Shown here: in pieces, positions 44,882 through 56,717 of the stretch
How the letters are laid out: each line of letters begins with the position of its first letter
How positions within the stretch are numbered: position 1 is the stretch's first letter
From: Thalassia testudinum
Taxonomy: Eukaryota; Streptophyta; Magnoliopsida; Alismatales; Hydrocharitaceae
Direction: 5' to 3'
Assembly (NCBI GenBank): GCA_037157565.1
Contig: JAZHRO010000036.1
Location: forward strand, 16,852,501-16,916,500
Length of the DNA stretch: 64,000 nucleotides
The notes under the pieces: generated by a model
What the model was told of the DNA's origin: nothing
Seen by the model: only the letters and a program-made list of their open reading frames with translations
The model's database searches: none
Position numbers and translations under genes: made by a program

Positions 44882-47569
44882 TGTAAAGACCCATTCTGTC
44901 CTGAGCCTTTTAAGACGTCTGGACTGTCGGTCAGACGTCTGGACCCCTTCCTAGACATCTGGAAATCGAAATTTTTGGTACGAGCTTCGCGTCTGTGTGT
45001 AGGCTGCACGCAGATAGCACCCTCCTCTCTCTTTCCCTCTTCCCTCCTCCACCGAACCCTAATGCGCCTCTATAAAACCCCTCTCCCCCTCTTCTTCTTC
45101 CTCACTTCACCCAGCCAGCCACCTTCTTCTCTTCCTCTCCACCCCAGCGAGAGGAGCTAGCACGAGAGAGAGCGCGAGAGCGGCAACGAGGAGGAGAGGC
45201 GGAGTGACGAGAGGAGGAAGAGCCGAGCTCGCGAGCTTGTGGGAGCTCACCGGAGGGCGCACGGCCAGAGCGGCACGTGCGGGAGGAGTACGTCGTAGGA
45301 ACCCTCCCCGACACTGCTGCAGCCGGAGCTGCAGGCGAGGAGGCGGGGCCGCTGCTACGCGCAGCGAGGGAAAGCAGGAAGAGGTTCTAGTTTTGGGATT
45401 TTCCCAGAATCAGATGTTTGGCATGACATCCAGACGACGGGGCGGACGTCTGGTGATTACATCGGACGTCTAAAAACAGATCTTTGCGAAGGTACGTTTC
45501 CTTTTGCGAATATGGCCATGCAGGCTGCTCTGCAGCTACGTTTTGCGTGGCTTATTGTTGGAGATTTGCTGTTGCGTGCAGGGATTGCTTCGGGAAGGCG
45601 CGGGACACGCCCTCCCACACGTTTCAGATGTCTGGACAGCTTACCAGATGACCGGAAGCACTCCCAGATGCCTGAGAGAGAGGTCGGACGTCTGGAGCTG
45701 GGTCCAGATGGTCGGAAGGAGGTTCTGGACGTCTGAGGTTGATGCAAAACTTGACGTGAGTTCTTGTCTACTTTTAAGACATCTGGACCTTGAGCCAGAC
45801 GTCTGATTTGGGTCTGTAACCCTATTTTTGACCCGTTTAGGGTCTGTTTGAGGTTTGTTTTACACAAACAAGATATTGGTATTTTCCTTGTGAGTTCCTC
45901 TACTTGTTAGAAGGCTTTCTATACTGTTCTGAATATTCCATTGTGATTGTTACTTGGTATAGGACTTCGTTCTATTGCGGGTTTGGGGCTTGCTAAGGCA
46001 CACGAGCCTGCCGTTCAAGCCCCAATACTCCTGGGTTGTCTGGTAGTGTGGCTTTCTCTAGTTTAATTATAAAACCTGAATGCATATGTGGATTGAATAA
46101 CTAGAGCCTAGGATATGGCATGAATCCTAGGACGAGAACTTACTTGAAATGTCTGTATGCGTGGTTGAATTGCAGTCTTGAATGAATAAATAGAAATGTT
46201 AACAACTACCTGTTAATGAACAAGAGCTGCCTGTGAACTATGAAATACCTGTGCGAGTTAAACAGTTACATGTGACATTACCTGTGGTATAAGTTAAATG
46301 ATAGAAATACGAGTTGCATGTGTATAACCTGAGAACAGAAATGTGAATGATGAAACTTGGTATGGAATGGCATGAGAAATATGAGCATGAACCCTACGGG
46401 GAATTAGGAATAGAGCTCCTGGAAATAAATGGAATGGATCTAGAAATGTGAGTGGGAAGTGTGCTGGCCCTTGAGTACGTGGTACCAAGGGGAAGCAACT
46501 ATCTCCTTTTTAGTGTAGAGCAGAGCTAGCCTCCCTTGGGTTGGGACCCGGGGTTAGGAATGGCCACTCTACACCGACTACTGTTGGCCCTCGTGTACAC
46601 AGTACCAAGGAGAGCTATTAGTGTAGAGAGGGAGCTAGCCACCCCACGGGACCCGGGGTTAAGCTAACCAACCTACACTGACTTTTCTTTGGCCCTCTGG
46701 GCAAATCGGGGTAGTAAGACGAGGGTGCGCGGACTGTGGAGGGGCGAGACCCCTGTTTGGTTCTGAGGGGTTAGACCCCTGTTACTGAGAAAGCTAGGCC
46801 CTATACTGTTTCGTGCTGTACTTTGGGCGTACTCGCTAGCGGAAACGACTGACAGCGTGCCAGTGTGGGGTAGCTACCCGTGCGTTTATCACGCGTGCTG
46901 TAGTTACCACTACATCTAGACAATGACTCCGGGGCAGTTGACTGGGTGTAGGATTATCATGGGGGACTCTTCCGACCAGGAGAGCACCATGTGTGCCTTC
47001 TACTCTTCGGAAAAGACTGCAATCAAGATCGTTCTCACGAGGAACATTCGAGATCAAGAAAGAAATCTGAAAAGAATAAACCAAATGGGTGAAAAGGAAT
47101 AACTTGTAAAATAAAGAAATTGGAAGAAATAGTTTACCTGTTAACTTTTACTGCTTTAGTTAGTTGGTTGCCACTCTACTCAACGTTTTGTTGACTTTGT
47201 TACTCAACCGTTTTCAGGTCCAGGTGCTAAGCAGCCCAAGTCTCCGGCTGTAGAGGGTGCTGGGCCCAGTAGAGCCCAGTAGCAGTAGCCTTCTTGTTGT
47301 AATACTTTCTGGTGTAGTGAGTTTCAGACTCTTGTTACCTTTACGTTTCTGTACCTTGTTTCCGTTTTACTGTTTTGGTGGTAATATGTACTATTAGCAG
47401 TTTTTCTTTCCTTACTGCTTGTACTCTTTTTACTGTTAGTTACATAGCATAGTGAATGTGGTTTACTTTCCTGCTTTTTGGTTATTTCTTGTTGGATGAC
47501 TGGGTCTTGGGATCAGTCAAGTTGGGCCGGTCTCGTGTCCTGTAGGGATTCTGGAACCAGGTCATAATA
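44882..47569 (+). repeat. C1 3' LTR
   Basis: It starts TGTAAAGACCC and ends GTCATAATA, the latter supported by the collinear antisense LTR that starts at 12429. TATAAAA is at 45071-45077. Palindromes of the AGACGTCT type occur at 44913, 44933, 44953; 45412, 45432, 45444, 45464; 45626, 45646, 45666, 45686, 45706, 45727; and 45777, 45797. No gene is seen; open frames over the GC-rich leader (45100-45500) look incidental. Confidence 0.9.
45071..45077 (+). promoter_or_regulatory. TATA box of the C1 LTR
   Basis: TATAAAA followed by CCCCTCTCCCCCTC, a typical LTR promoter and start region. The collinear box in the 12429-15230 LTR is TATTTAAA (minus strand, about 15009-15017). Confidence 0.65.
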
Positions 47570-48760
47570 GTCACCCATTTCTTCTTCTCCTCTCATTTGC
47601 ACCTCCTGTGTTTCCCCAACGACCTTACGTTTCTTCTGAGTATTATTTCTCGAAGCTTGAGACTCCTACACCACGAGGCACCATTGCATGTCCACATCCC
47701 TCCCACGCTTAGCATCCACTTTCCTCTCCTTCGTCTCCACCACCGTAGGTTGTACCATCACCCTGATAGATAGAAGGTAGGATGAGCCACCACATCAAAG
47801 GACCACCCTCTCATGGAATGACCCACTATGTCTCAGTAAAACCTCCGCAATCACTGAGCTTCCATCGCCTTTTGTCAGACCCACTATCGAGCCTTCTTTC
47901 AAGGAAGCAAAACCTGCAATAATGCTCTCAACAACTGCATTGGAACGAAGATGCAGCGGCAATCCTCTGATTGCAACCACACCTTCTCTGGTGAAACACG
48001 TTGAGGGGGTCTCTCATTCAAACCCCCATCAAACGAGGAAACCAATCTCCACAACAAGGAGAATGAAACTTCAACGAATTGACATCGGAATCCGATAGTC
48101 CAAAAAGCAAGAACCTCAAAGGGTTCATCATCATAACTTTCCACATCGACGAGGAAATGGGAAGGGATCTTATGAAGCCTTGGATAGCATCCAAGGAAAT
48201 GGCACCTGCCATGATCTCCCTTATGAGAGATCCCCGGAGGAGCACCTTCGTAGCAAGGACATTCGGTGAGAGAGGGACTTCGACGTTCAAAGATCGTGCT
48301 GCCCAGGACTTGGTGCTTGCCATGCACGTTCCCTACGTGCTTCTCTCTTTCGGCGCCTCAGTTTACGTTGGATGACCCAACAACTAGGTCATGACCTGCA
48401 TCTCGCTGTGGAGGGTCAAAACCCTCACGTGATCTTAATGGCCCACATCACCCCTCTTGAGGCCCTTCTCTTTGACACATGCTTCTCCTGTACCCTAGCC
48501 CACCACATGCAAAGTAAACGAGACCATTGCGACAATCCGCCTCGATGTGCCCTCGTTCCCTGCATTGAAAGCACAAAACCCCCTCTCCAAACCCTCGCTG
48601 TGATCTCCTATCAAAGCTTCACGACCAACTTCTCTCAACCCACCGTCCATCAAAGCCCCCACCTTCCCTTCTTCGACCATCGCCCCCTTGCCGTCGACGC
48701 TCAACCCTCCTCCATCCATCGCCCAAGCCACCCATCTCCCTCCTTCCAATCTTTCCAACT
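47570..48760 (-). pseudogene. Zinc-knuckle / DUF4283-like gene, broken
   Basis: Minus strand, several frames. At 48573-48478 is a perfect CCHC knuckle, CFQCRERGHIEADC, followed by a degenerate second one (FACGGLGYRRSMC). 48320-48018 (VEVPLSPNVLATKVLLRG, FLLFGLSDSDVN) and 47980-47795 (AIRGLPLHLRSNAVVESI, VLLRHSGSFHERVV) resemble the RNA-binding-like domain of plant DUF4283 proteins, where VWVAIRGLPLHLW-type motifs are usual. These proteins occur as LINE ORF1 products and as stand-alone plant genes; I cannot tell which. A basic tail (ETKERKVDAKRGRDVD) continues to 47570, where the C1 LTR begins, so the LTR insertion probably cut it. Confidence 0.65.
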
Positions 48761-48860
48761 CGACCCTGATGGCTGCTTGGAAGGGAGGGTTGAGTCGTGG
48801 TCCTCATGGAGCACCGAAGGGCTGAGGGAACACAGGGACCGTGGCTAGAGTCGCAACCTT

Positions 48861-49909
48861 ATTCTCAAATCAGCAGGCATGGTTGCGTGGAGCACCATAG
48901 GTGGAGCATTTATAATTATATATTTCAACTATTTGAAACATATAATTAATTTCCTTTTAACTTTGCATTCTAGCTGCATTATGCTGTAGAGAGATTTTGT
49001 AGGCTATCTGAAGCCCGCCTACGATTAGGATCACTCTCAATCAAGGGCTTACATTAAATATTTATGTAATTTTTATTTGAATAAAAATTTTTCAATTCTA
49101 TAATTGATATATAGACATTGATAAATTAATTTGAGCATTATGCATACTATCCCAATTAGGAGTGATATCTAACATATCAGTTGCATATCAAGATCTCTAA
49201 GTTTTAATTACGCAGCCTTAGTGAGGTGTGATGGCTACCGAATTGTTAAGGATAGCCAACACTCAAGATATATCATATATCTCATATGTCCTACACACAT
49301 GGATACACATATGATCAATTGAAGGTTTAGATCTTATCCTATTGTTGTCATTTCTAGAATCGATTTGTGTAGATTACCATTATGCTTACTGGATAACTTC
49401 TCCATGTTCATCTAGTTCCTTTATTCCTATTTCGATCTACCTATCTAAATGGCCATCGATCGAATTGAACCTCTTAAACCATAACGATATAGCTCAAACC
49501 CTACTCAAACCATTGGAGTTGTGTGAGACCCATTTTGAGAAGATAACTATATTCTATATAGGATTATGTAGGCTAGCTTTTGGACACATTAGCCTTGTAC
49601 ACTACGAAACCTCAATTATTAGTTTGGCAAATCTGTAGATCTCAAATTCCATGTAGGCTCTTGTATTAGTTATAAGGACGTGCCTCTTTCTGTAAGGATA
49701 GTGATCAAAAGAAGACTTTTGCAATCTTAGTTCCGCTAATCAATTACCTAATTATGGTTATCTGATAATTCCAAAATATCCATTCTCTGTGGAACTCCTT
49801 CCATCAAGAATTTAGTCACATGTCGATCTCACATGATAAACTTGGAAGATTATCATCTCTTTCAAGTCTGAGAACTACTGTCAAGATAATGAGTTAACCC
49901 TACTATTGG
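48861..49909. other. Unrecognised AT-rich sequence
   Basis: No gene is supported. The open frame 49342-49638 shows no family motif. Text such as TTGGACACATTAGCC and TTAGGATCACTCTC gives no recognisable element. It may be internal noncoding sequence of another decayed transposon. Confidence 0.4.
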
Positions 49910-51480
49910 AGACACATTTCACGATGGTTCAAAACTATTGCCAAAAGTCCAAAACCTATCGTCAAAAGTTACATTATGAAAGCTTTCGGGCAACAGTTTT
50001 CAATAATCCACTCCCCAACTAGCCTACAAGTGATTTTTCAACAATGATTCCCAACCGTTGCAAAACACTTTTTACGAAGATTTTATCAAAAATCTTGTGA
50101 AAAATAATTGGAGATGGTTCTTTAACCTTCGTCGAAAGATTTGTTAAAATTAAAAGTAAGAGCTAAGTACCGTTGCCGAAATTATTGGCAACGGTTTATG
50201 CTATTGTGAAAACATTGTGGTGACTGTCTTTCAATAACTATCACCAAGGACAAACTATTTTGGCAACATTTGCTTACCTTTGTTGACGGGTTTTAAATCA
50301 TCGTGACTGTCACTTTGGCAACGGTGTTTTAAGAATCGTCACCAAAGGTTTATGATTATAGTTTATAATTATAATTATAGTTCTTTTTGGAGATAGTTCT
50401 AATAATTTATTGTTTGTAAGAAGATGATTGAAGTATAAAGGGAAGACAGAAGTAATACATACATAATAAGTTATTACTTCACATAAGAGGATTCTTTCAG
50501 TCACTAAAGGAAAATGCATGATTTTCAACAATTAAAAATTGTTGCCATTACCCTTAGACCTGTCAACAATTGGCGTCGCGGAAGGTTAAATTGCGGTAAG
50601 TTTTTGTCGATGGTTTTAAATACAAAATGTTGACAAAAAGCCCCTCCCAGATGGACTCAATGTTACTACAATGGTTTTCGACCGTTGAAGTTGATTGGTG
50701 TTGATAGTTTGAAAAGGATCATTGAAGATATCTACCTTAGCAAACAAGAAAACCAATGACGGAGTAATTATCAGCAGTTTCACTACCATTGATGTTAAGA
50801 ATTATCGGCGGTTATCCAATAATCGTCGACATTAAGTTGATTGTAAGAGTCATGCCTTGCTTATATTGGTAGTTAATAACCCACTGACGATATAAATTAA
50901 CAGTTATCTACTAAACCGTCAACAATGAGGCAGTTGGGGGAAGAAATTCGCTGAGATTATCAATGGTGTTCAAACCATTGATGTTATCATACTTTGATGA
51001 TTTTTTAAACAACCGTTGATGAAAAGTTACAAATATATATTTTTAATTAATTTAAGATTGAGATTTACAAAAATAACTGTATAAGCATAAAAGCACTAGG
51101 CAAACAACTAAATGATATCTGAAACTAAATGCATACAAATCTTTGAGACAAGAAAAGATTAACATTCAAAATGAAAATATTTATATAAGTAACAAGCAAT
51201 TTACAAAATATATAAGTATATATATCATATCGGGACACTTATGCCACCACCTCCACCCACATCATTATTATCATGACAATGTGTAAAGTTGTGAAATGAG
51301 GGATGATCTAGACTTTAAGTACATGTAGCAGTTGTTGAATTGTCTAAGTCAACTCCCTCATCTATGAGGTCAGGTCATCGATTTGCTTCTACTTTCTCTT
51401 ATCTCGATGACTCATTGTCGCAATCTCCATCTTGACGACATCAGCTGAAGATGGTAATGTCCCCTTCCTCATGTAGGATA
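49910..51480. repeat. CACTA-like noncoding region
   Basis: 49915-51010 is full of short complementary words: ACGATGGTTC/GACCGTTG, CCGTTGCCGAAATTATTGGC and GGCAACGG. This is the subterminal repeat style of CACTA elements. 51230-51480 read on the minus strand has a faint coding look (MEIATMSHRDKRK). No terminal CACTACAA is found. Confidence 0.45.
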
Positions 51481-51808
51481 TGAACATCACAAGCACACTA
51501 GAAGGGGGTGATGAATAGTATGAGAGAAAAATATTTCACAAAAATTCAAGTCACAAAAATTAAACACATGATATATAGTGATTCCCTTCACTTTAGTACT
51601 CCACTACGTAAGTCTTTCTACTCAGGATTTTTAAGTCGATTGCCTCAACCTAGAGGGAATCAATTTACTATAAAAAGAAGTAATTGATGGGTTACCTCAA
51701 CCCAAATACAAGAATATGTAAAAAACAAAAAGGGTACAGGTGTAAGAAAAATATAATAAACCTTACAACTTAATCTCAAGCTTCCCTACATAATATAATT
51801 AAAAAGAT
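51481..51808. other. Unrecognised stretch left of the C2 LTR
   Basis: It contains CACTAGAAGGGGGTGATGAAT (about 51500) and two copies of a TTGATGGGTTACCTCAACC / GATTGCCTCAACC-like phrase. No gene is seen. The boundary at 51809 is set by the LTR end TGTCATGCCC. Confidence 0.35.
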
Positions 51809-53333
51809 TGTCATGCCCTGATGATTCTCCTGTCAGATTGAGAATGAATCACCGAGTTTGCAGGCACTAGGGTCTCAGTTACCGAGTGGCTCAGGTTATG
51901 TTCGTAGTCTTATCAATAAGGTACATCATAGGAAAGTCTATTTTGAAATTTAGAAAATCTGATAGAGTTTCACCTATTTTATCAATAATTTCCAAAAAAT
52001 CCATACCTGCAACTTGCACTTGTACATGCGTATCACAATTTCTATAGGTGGGTACTCTCCACCACAACACCACAAAGGTCGAATAACAACGATAAAACAC
52101 AAGCGGGCGCACCCCACATCTAAAAGTGGAAAAAATCGGGAAAACAGCAAGAACCAAACTGCAATCATTGCCAGCACATTACCAGAAGCACTCCCAATTA
52201 ACCACAGGGCTTCCATATAGTCCACTATTTAAGTCATAACATGTACAACCATCCATAGGTTATATTTACAAGCATTTATACAAAGGAAATTATCTTACTA
52301 TACTAAACAACAGAAAATCCAACTAGGTATATTACATTACTCAGCAAGGCCTACTAAAAAGAAAAACAACGCAAGGATTCCCATTGTCCACCTAGGTCCA
52401 CCTAGGCCTAAATCTGGCATGACATGTCGCATGCACCACGGCAACGGTACTTGAAAATGGTCACAAATGTAGGGATGAGCCAAGTGGCTTAGTAAGGATA
52501 AAATCACGTATAGTACAGATGCAGGAAGGAATAGTGTACGAGTTTCTACCCCATGGACAACTAATCATTCATTTCCACATTTACACATCTTATTTCGGCC
52601 ACAATCCAATCACACGTACCCATTTTTGGTAATTAACCCCTATTTTATTAACACTACAGGTTGACTACACCCCTTTTTCCCCATTTACCAGGATTTATTT
52701 CCAAGGTTATGTAATTTTTTTATTATCATATGATTTACTCTCCCACTCGCTTCAGAAGTCAAATTCTAGAAATCATCCCTCTCTACAAGAAGAGATTGTA
52801 GTGTATCCTTCCCTAGGATCCCAACCAGATGCTCTCCCTGGCAAGGGGAGGAGCTAGCAGAGCTGATAATCCTCGTGAAAGGTGTACCCGTTCTAGATGT
52901 ATTAAGAGCGTTACTAACCTCGGTCAGAAGAGTCGGGCCTCTTGGGAGCTACCTAGGCCAATGCCTTGCGACTGCGAAGAGCAAACTCAATTCGTGCCTT
53001 GCAAGGTTTGGTCACAGATCATTCTAGATCAGAAGTCGTAGGGTTGGTCAGAATTATCGGGTCATGCCAATGCTCCCACTATGAGCATTGTTTCCGAGTG
53101 TACCCTCTCAATCTGTTGTCAGATGAGATCTCAAACAAACCCCTCACTGTACCCCAACATCTTCCGCTCATGCTAGCACCAAACGAGCCTCTAGCTGTGA
53201 CTACCAAGTACCTCGATGTCTTCCACTACGCATGCGAGCGCCTGCTCAATCTAGAGCTACGAGTACCTCCACATCGAGTAGGATTCGGGTACTTCCAAGT
53301 ACCATAACTCAGCAACAGCCCATAGCTCGTCGT

Positions 53334-53562
53334 CATTCCCGGGAAACATCAGTGTTTCGAGGTAGATCTTAGGTAGCCTCTAGTCGCCTCACATCCTTGG
53401 GTCTCTTACCCGAACAGTGAACCCATGGTTCACTAAGTTAGTAGGTGCATTCCCGGGAACACATCAGTGTTTCAAGGTAGATCTTAGGTAGCCTCTAGTC
53501 ACCTCACATCCTTGGGTTTCTTACTCGAACAGTGAACCCATGGTTCACTAAGTTAGTGGGTG
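53334..53562. repeat. 114-bp tandem duplication in the C2 LTR
   Basis: 53334-53447 and 53448-53562 both start CATTCCCGGGAA and end near CTAAGTTAGTGGGTG. They differ at a handful of sites, including one single-base insertion. Confidence 0.9.
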
Positions 53563-54058
53563 CAGCGCTACGAGCTCACCTAGTAGACTTACTCGTCTTT
53601 TAATCCATTTAGAATTCTATACTAAGAAGGAAATCCTAAAGACCTATTGGATCACCTAAAGTATAGCCTCAGACCTTAGGATCCAAGCTTCCTTCTCTAT
53701 AGGCTCGTGGCCAAGTCGCCAGGATTCAATGTTTCAGGTTTCACTTTAGATTTAGCCGGTTACTCTTTAGCTTCCAATTTGTTTCTTTAAGGGTTTCTAC
53801 AAACATAGGATACTTAGTCATCAATTTCAAGATTGGCATTTGCCTCTTCAGGTTTTTAGCACTCTTAGTGAGTTAAACCCTTCTTTTCTTATTTTTACTC
53901 ATTTCTCTTTATAGAGTAAGACAAGGCTCAATAATGGCATCATTAATATCAAGTCACCAACACCAGTACTGAAATTTCATATCATCCTAGGTACCCACTA
54001 GCCATTGGGCACCTCCAAATTTCCATTTATACACCCTTTGAGCCTAGGAAAGGTGGCT

Positions 54059-54175
54059 AGTACCGGTACTAATCAATCAGCACTAGTACTAGGCACTCCT
54101 AGCCCTAACAACTCACAAGTTCTTTAAGCTGGGATTTGGAGCCTGTATCGATATTGATTGATTAGTATTAGTACA
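54059..54175. repeat. Palindrome pairs (TACCGGTACT type) in the C2 LTR
   Basis: AGTACCGGTACT centred at 54064 and CACTAGTACT at 54081-54090 start 20 bp apart. A diverged pair TATCGATATT (54146) and TATTAGTACA (54166) is also 20 bp apart. More such words (CACCAGTACT 53961, TACCAGTACA 54233) lie nearby without that spacing. Confidence 0.6.
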
Positions 54176-55631
54176 AGGCACACGCTGCCCCTGGTCTACA
54201 AGCCACAATGGCCATTTGGTACAGCTGTTTGGTACCAGTACAGGATGGTTCCAACACCTAGTCCTACATAACTACAGGGTCACATCCCCTACATAAACCT
54301 TCCCCTTGACCCCCAAGGGATCGAATTCATCATTCATTTATTATAAGGTATAAACAAGGTAGTAGTCTTAGCCCTAACACCCCTACTAATGCAGTAAGCA
54401 TGACATTGCTCTAGCATGTTTCAACACCCATCCCAAGTATTCTTTAATTTTTTTCTAACCCATTATTATTCATACTAAAGGTACTTTAGGGCCATAAAAA
54501 CTCATTGGATCAATAAACTCCAAATCCGACATGAATCATCACCAAGATATATCTATGAGTTATCAAGAACATCAAAGTCCCCATTCTATCTCGAATCTCA
54601 ACGTGCGATTGCAAGATCACATACCACATCTTATAGGATATAATCACGACATGGATCACCTCATGAGTTCCACAACTAAGCATGCACACCCTAGCCCTAC
54701 CATGCCTAAAATCCTTCGCATTCATTATTCTTAAGAGATTCCAAACGAGACTCGTTAAGTCTGAAATCTCAAACTTAAAATCCCGCGATTCTAGATCTAT
54801 TTGGCATTCAAGGAACGGAATTAAAAGAGAGAAACCAAAATCGCTACCTTGCCCCGAGCTTCCCGTCCTCATCCTTAAGTGGCTTACTCTCCAAATTTCC
54901 TCGCATCAAAATCATACAACGCACACATCAGAAATTTATCAACCCAGTTCAGCCCCTAATGCACCAAAAGCACCCCAAATCCCGAAGTTTGGTGACAACA
55001 TAGGGCTAGGGATTTTAGAAATTAAACGGGGGAGGGGCACACCTACCTTGTGTGATGCCTTAATGGGGTCCTCATCTCCTCCGTCGACTGCTGATTTCAA
55101 CAGCAACAACAACAGCAGCCGCCAATCGCAATAAGCAGTGGCAACAGTTGCACAACTACTGCCCAAATGCATGCCTGAGAGGTGGGCTGCAGTAGTAGCA
55201 GCGCACAACAATAGCAGCAGTTGCAGGGGCAACGATGGCAGTGGCGTAGAGGGCAGGCCAGAACTCCTCTTCCTCGGCGTCTTCTCCCCGTAGCAGCTCC
55301 TCGCGGCTCTTTTCACCGGCGGCTTGAAGGTGGTAGGGCCATGGGTCTGGTGGTCGTTCTGATGGAGGGATTGGTGCTGCGGTCCGTGGTGGTCGTTGGG
55401 ATGGTGGTGTGGTGGGGGAAGCGTAGGAAGGTGGAGATGGTCTGCTGCGGTGGTGGTGCAATCCTTGGTGTGGGATGGAGTGCGTTCTGAAGATTGATGA
55501 GGTTGGGGGCGATCGAGAGTGCGATGGGTGTCAGGCGATTAGAGTGGGAGAGGCGATCGTCCGCAGTGCTATGGGTGCGTTGGAGATGAGTGGAGAAAAT
55601 GGGGATGGAGGGGCTCTTCACGCAAGGAATT

Positions 55632-55904
55632 TGTTAGCAGTTGGGGTGGGTGGGTGTTTGGTTCGTTGAGAGGTTGTTGTAATCTATAAATACTAATTAA
55701 TGAATGGGAAGGGAATTGGATAGTTGGATCTTTTAGAATATTTTTTTTCTTAACTTTTTTTTCCCTTCTTCTATTTCCCTTCCCTATTTTGACCTTTTTG
55801 TTATAATAATTGGTACGATTAGAGCATCTATTCTTCTTTGATTGAGTCAGGTTGGTGATTACACGAGCTCAGTCTCGATCTCAGTTAATAGGTTACAGCT
55901 ATCA
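55632..55904 (+). repeat. Reina LTR 1
   Basis: TGTTAGCAGTTGGGG to CAGCTATCA, with CTATAAATACTAAT at about 55683. It lacks about 35 bp near its start that LTR 3 has. The primer site TGGTGTCTGAGC follows at 55907, two or three bases off the tRNA-iMet form TGGTATCAGAGC. Confidence 0.88.
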
Positions 55905-55906
55905 AG

Positions 55907-56434
55907 TGGTGTCTGAGCCTTCCTTCAGTCCTTCATTAGCCACAATGTCGCTCAAGAAGATTGAGGCAATGCACCAAATGTTCGAGACTTTGTCGTTGAA
56001 GTTGCGGGAGGAGATTAATCAACGGTTTGCAGAGAAGACTGCAAAGCATCAGAGCAACAAATCTCAACATAGGCTTCTTGAAGAGGAGGTATCCCAACCA
56101 CCCTTCTCTCAATCTTAGAATACCTAAAATCAAGTGGTTAGAATTTCCTAAATTCTCTGGTGATGGAGATGTTTCTAAATGGGAATACAAGGCTAATCAA
56201 TACTTTGAATTCTACCATATTTCCGACAATCTGAAGGTGTCTTTAGCTTCTTTTCATTTAGAAAAAGAAGCTCTTTTGTGGTATTGGTGGTTTAAAAATT
56301 CTTCTTCCCTAATGTCATGGGATTCTTTGCTGCAAGGGTTACAAGGCAGATTTGGAACTTAATTATTTGAGGATCCACATGGTGCCTTAAGCAAGTTAAG
56401 GTAAATAGTCTCCTTACTTGAATATTAATGAGCT
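55907..56434 (+). pseudogene. Duplicated gag 5' fragment of the Reina element
   Basis: Same content as 56718-57243 at high identity: a leader with MSLKKIEAMHQMFETL, then KIKWLEFPKFSGDGDVSKWE and YWWFKNSSSLMSWD. It stops at TATTAATGAG (about 56432), where LTR 2 begins without its first 24 or so bases. It encodes only the start of the capsid and has stops between the two frames. Confidence 0.85.
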
Positions 56435-56715
56435 TACTTGTAAATTTCCAATGTTAGTTTCTATCAGTGGGTGTTGGTTCGTTGAGAGGTTATTGTAGCC
56501 TATAAATACTAATGAATGGGAAGGGAATCCGATAGTTGGATCTCCTAGAATACCCTTTTTCCTAACTTTCTTTTCTCTTATTCTATTCCCCTTCCTTATT
56601 ATTCCCTTTTTGTTATAGCAATTTGTACGATTGGAGCATCATTCTTCTCTGATTGAGTTAGGCTGGTGATTACATGAGCTTAGTCTCGGTCCCAGTCAGC
56701 AGGTTGCAGCTATCA
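56435..56715 (+). repeat. Reina LTR 2 (internal, 5'-trimmed)
   Basis: It begins within the LTR at CTTGTAAATTTCC, collinear with CTATAAAATTTGAATG of LTR 3 (about 61138), and ends CAGCTATCA followed by a second primer site at 56718. TATAAATACTAATG at about 56502. Confidence 0.85.
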
Positions 56716-56717
56716 AG

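Larger units (their letters stand above)
41321..47569 (+). mobile_element. C1: Tekay/Del-like chromovirus, 5'-truncated
   Basis: Protease, RT, RNase H, integrase, chromodomain, polypurine tract and 3' LTR in order. The 5' LTR, primer site and gag are absent; homology begins about 41321-41334 where A2 antisense gag ends. Reading frames are interrupted at about 42154, 43116, 43270, 43627 and 43845. LTR length (2.69 kb) and the terminal chromodomain fit the Tekay/Del group. Confidence 0.9.
51809..55631 (-). repeat. C2 3' LTR, distal part (split by the Reina element)
   Basis: The left end TGTCATGCCC is the complement of an LTR end GGGCATGACA. The right part would be 61415-61722, where the LTR start and polypurine tract lie, giving about 4.1 kb. 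It has the same general layout as the C1 LTR: a GC-rich, (CAG/CAA)-rich leader at 55080-55480 (read on minus), then palindromes (54059-54240), tandem repeats (53334-53562) and tracts with CTCACCTAG and GGTTCAC. No gene is seen; only one copy exists, so the ends are inferred. Confidence 0.6.

Noticed and set aside
45204..45473. Arg/Gly-rich open frame in the C1 LTR
   Set aside because: GC-rich leader sequence downstream of the TATA box; not conserved as a frame in the other two LTR copies.
49342..49638. 98-codon open frame
   Set aside because: No motif, AT-rich surroundings and no neighbouring coding signal; kept only as unrecognised sequence.
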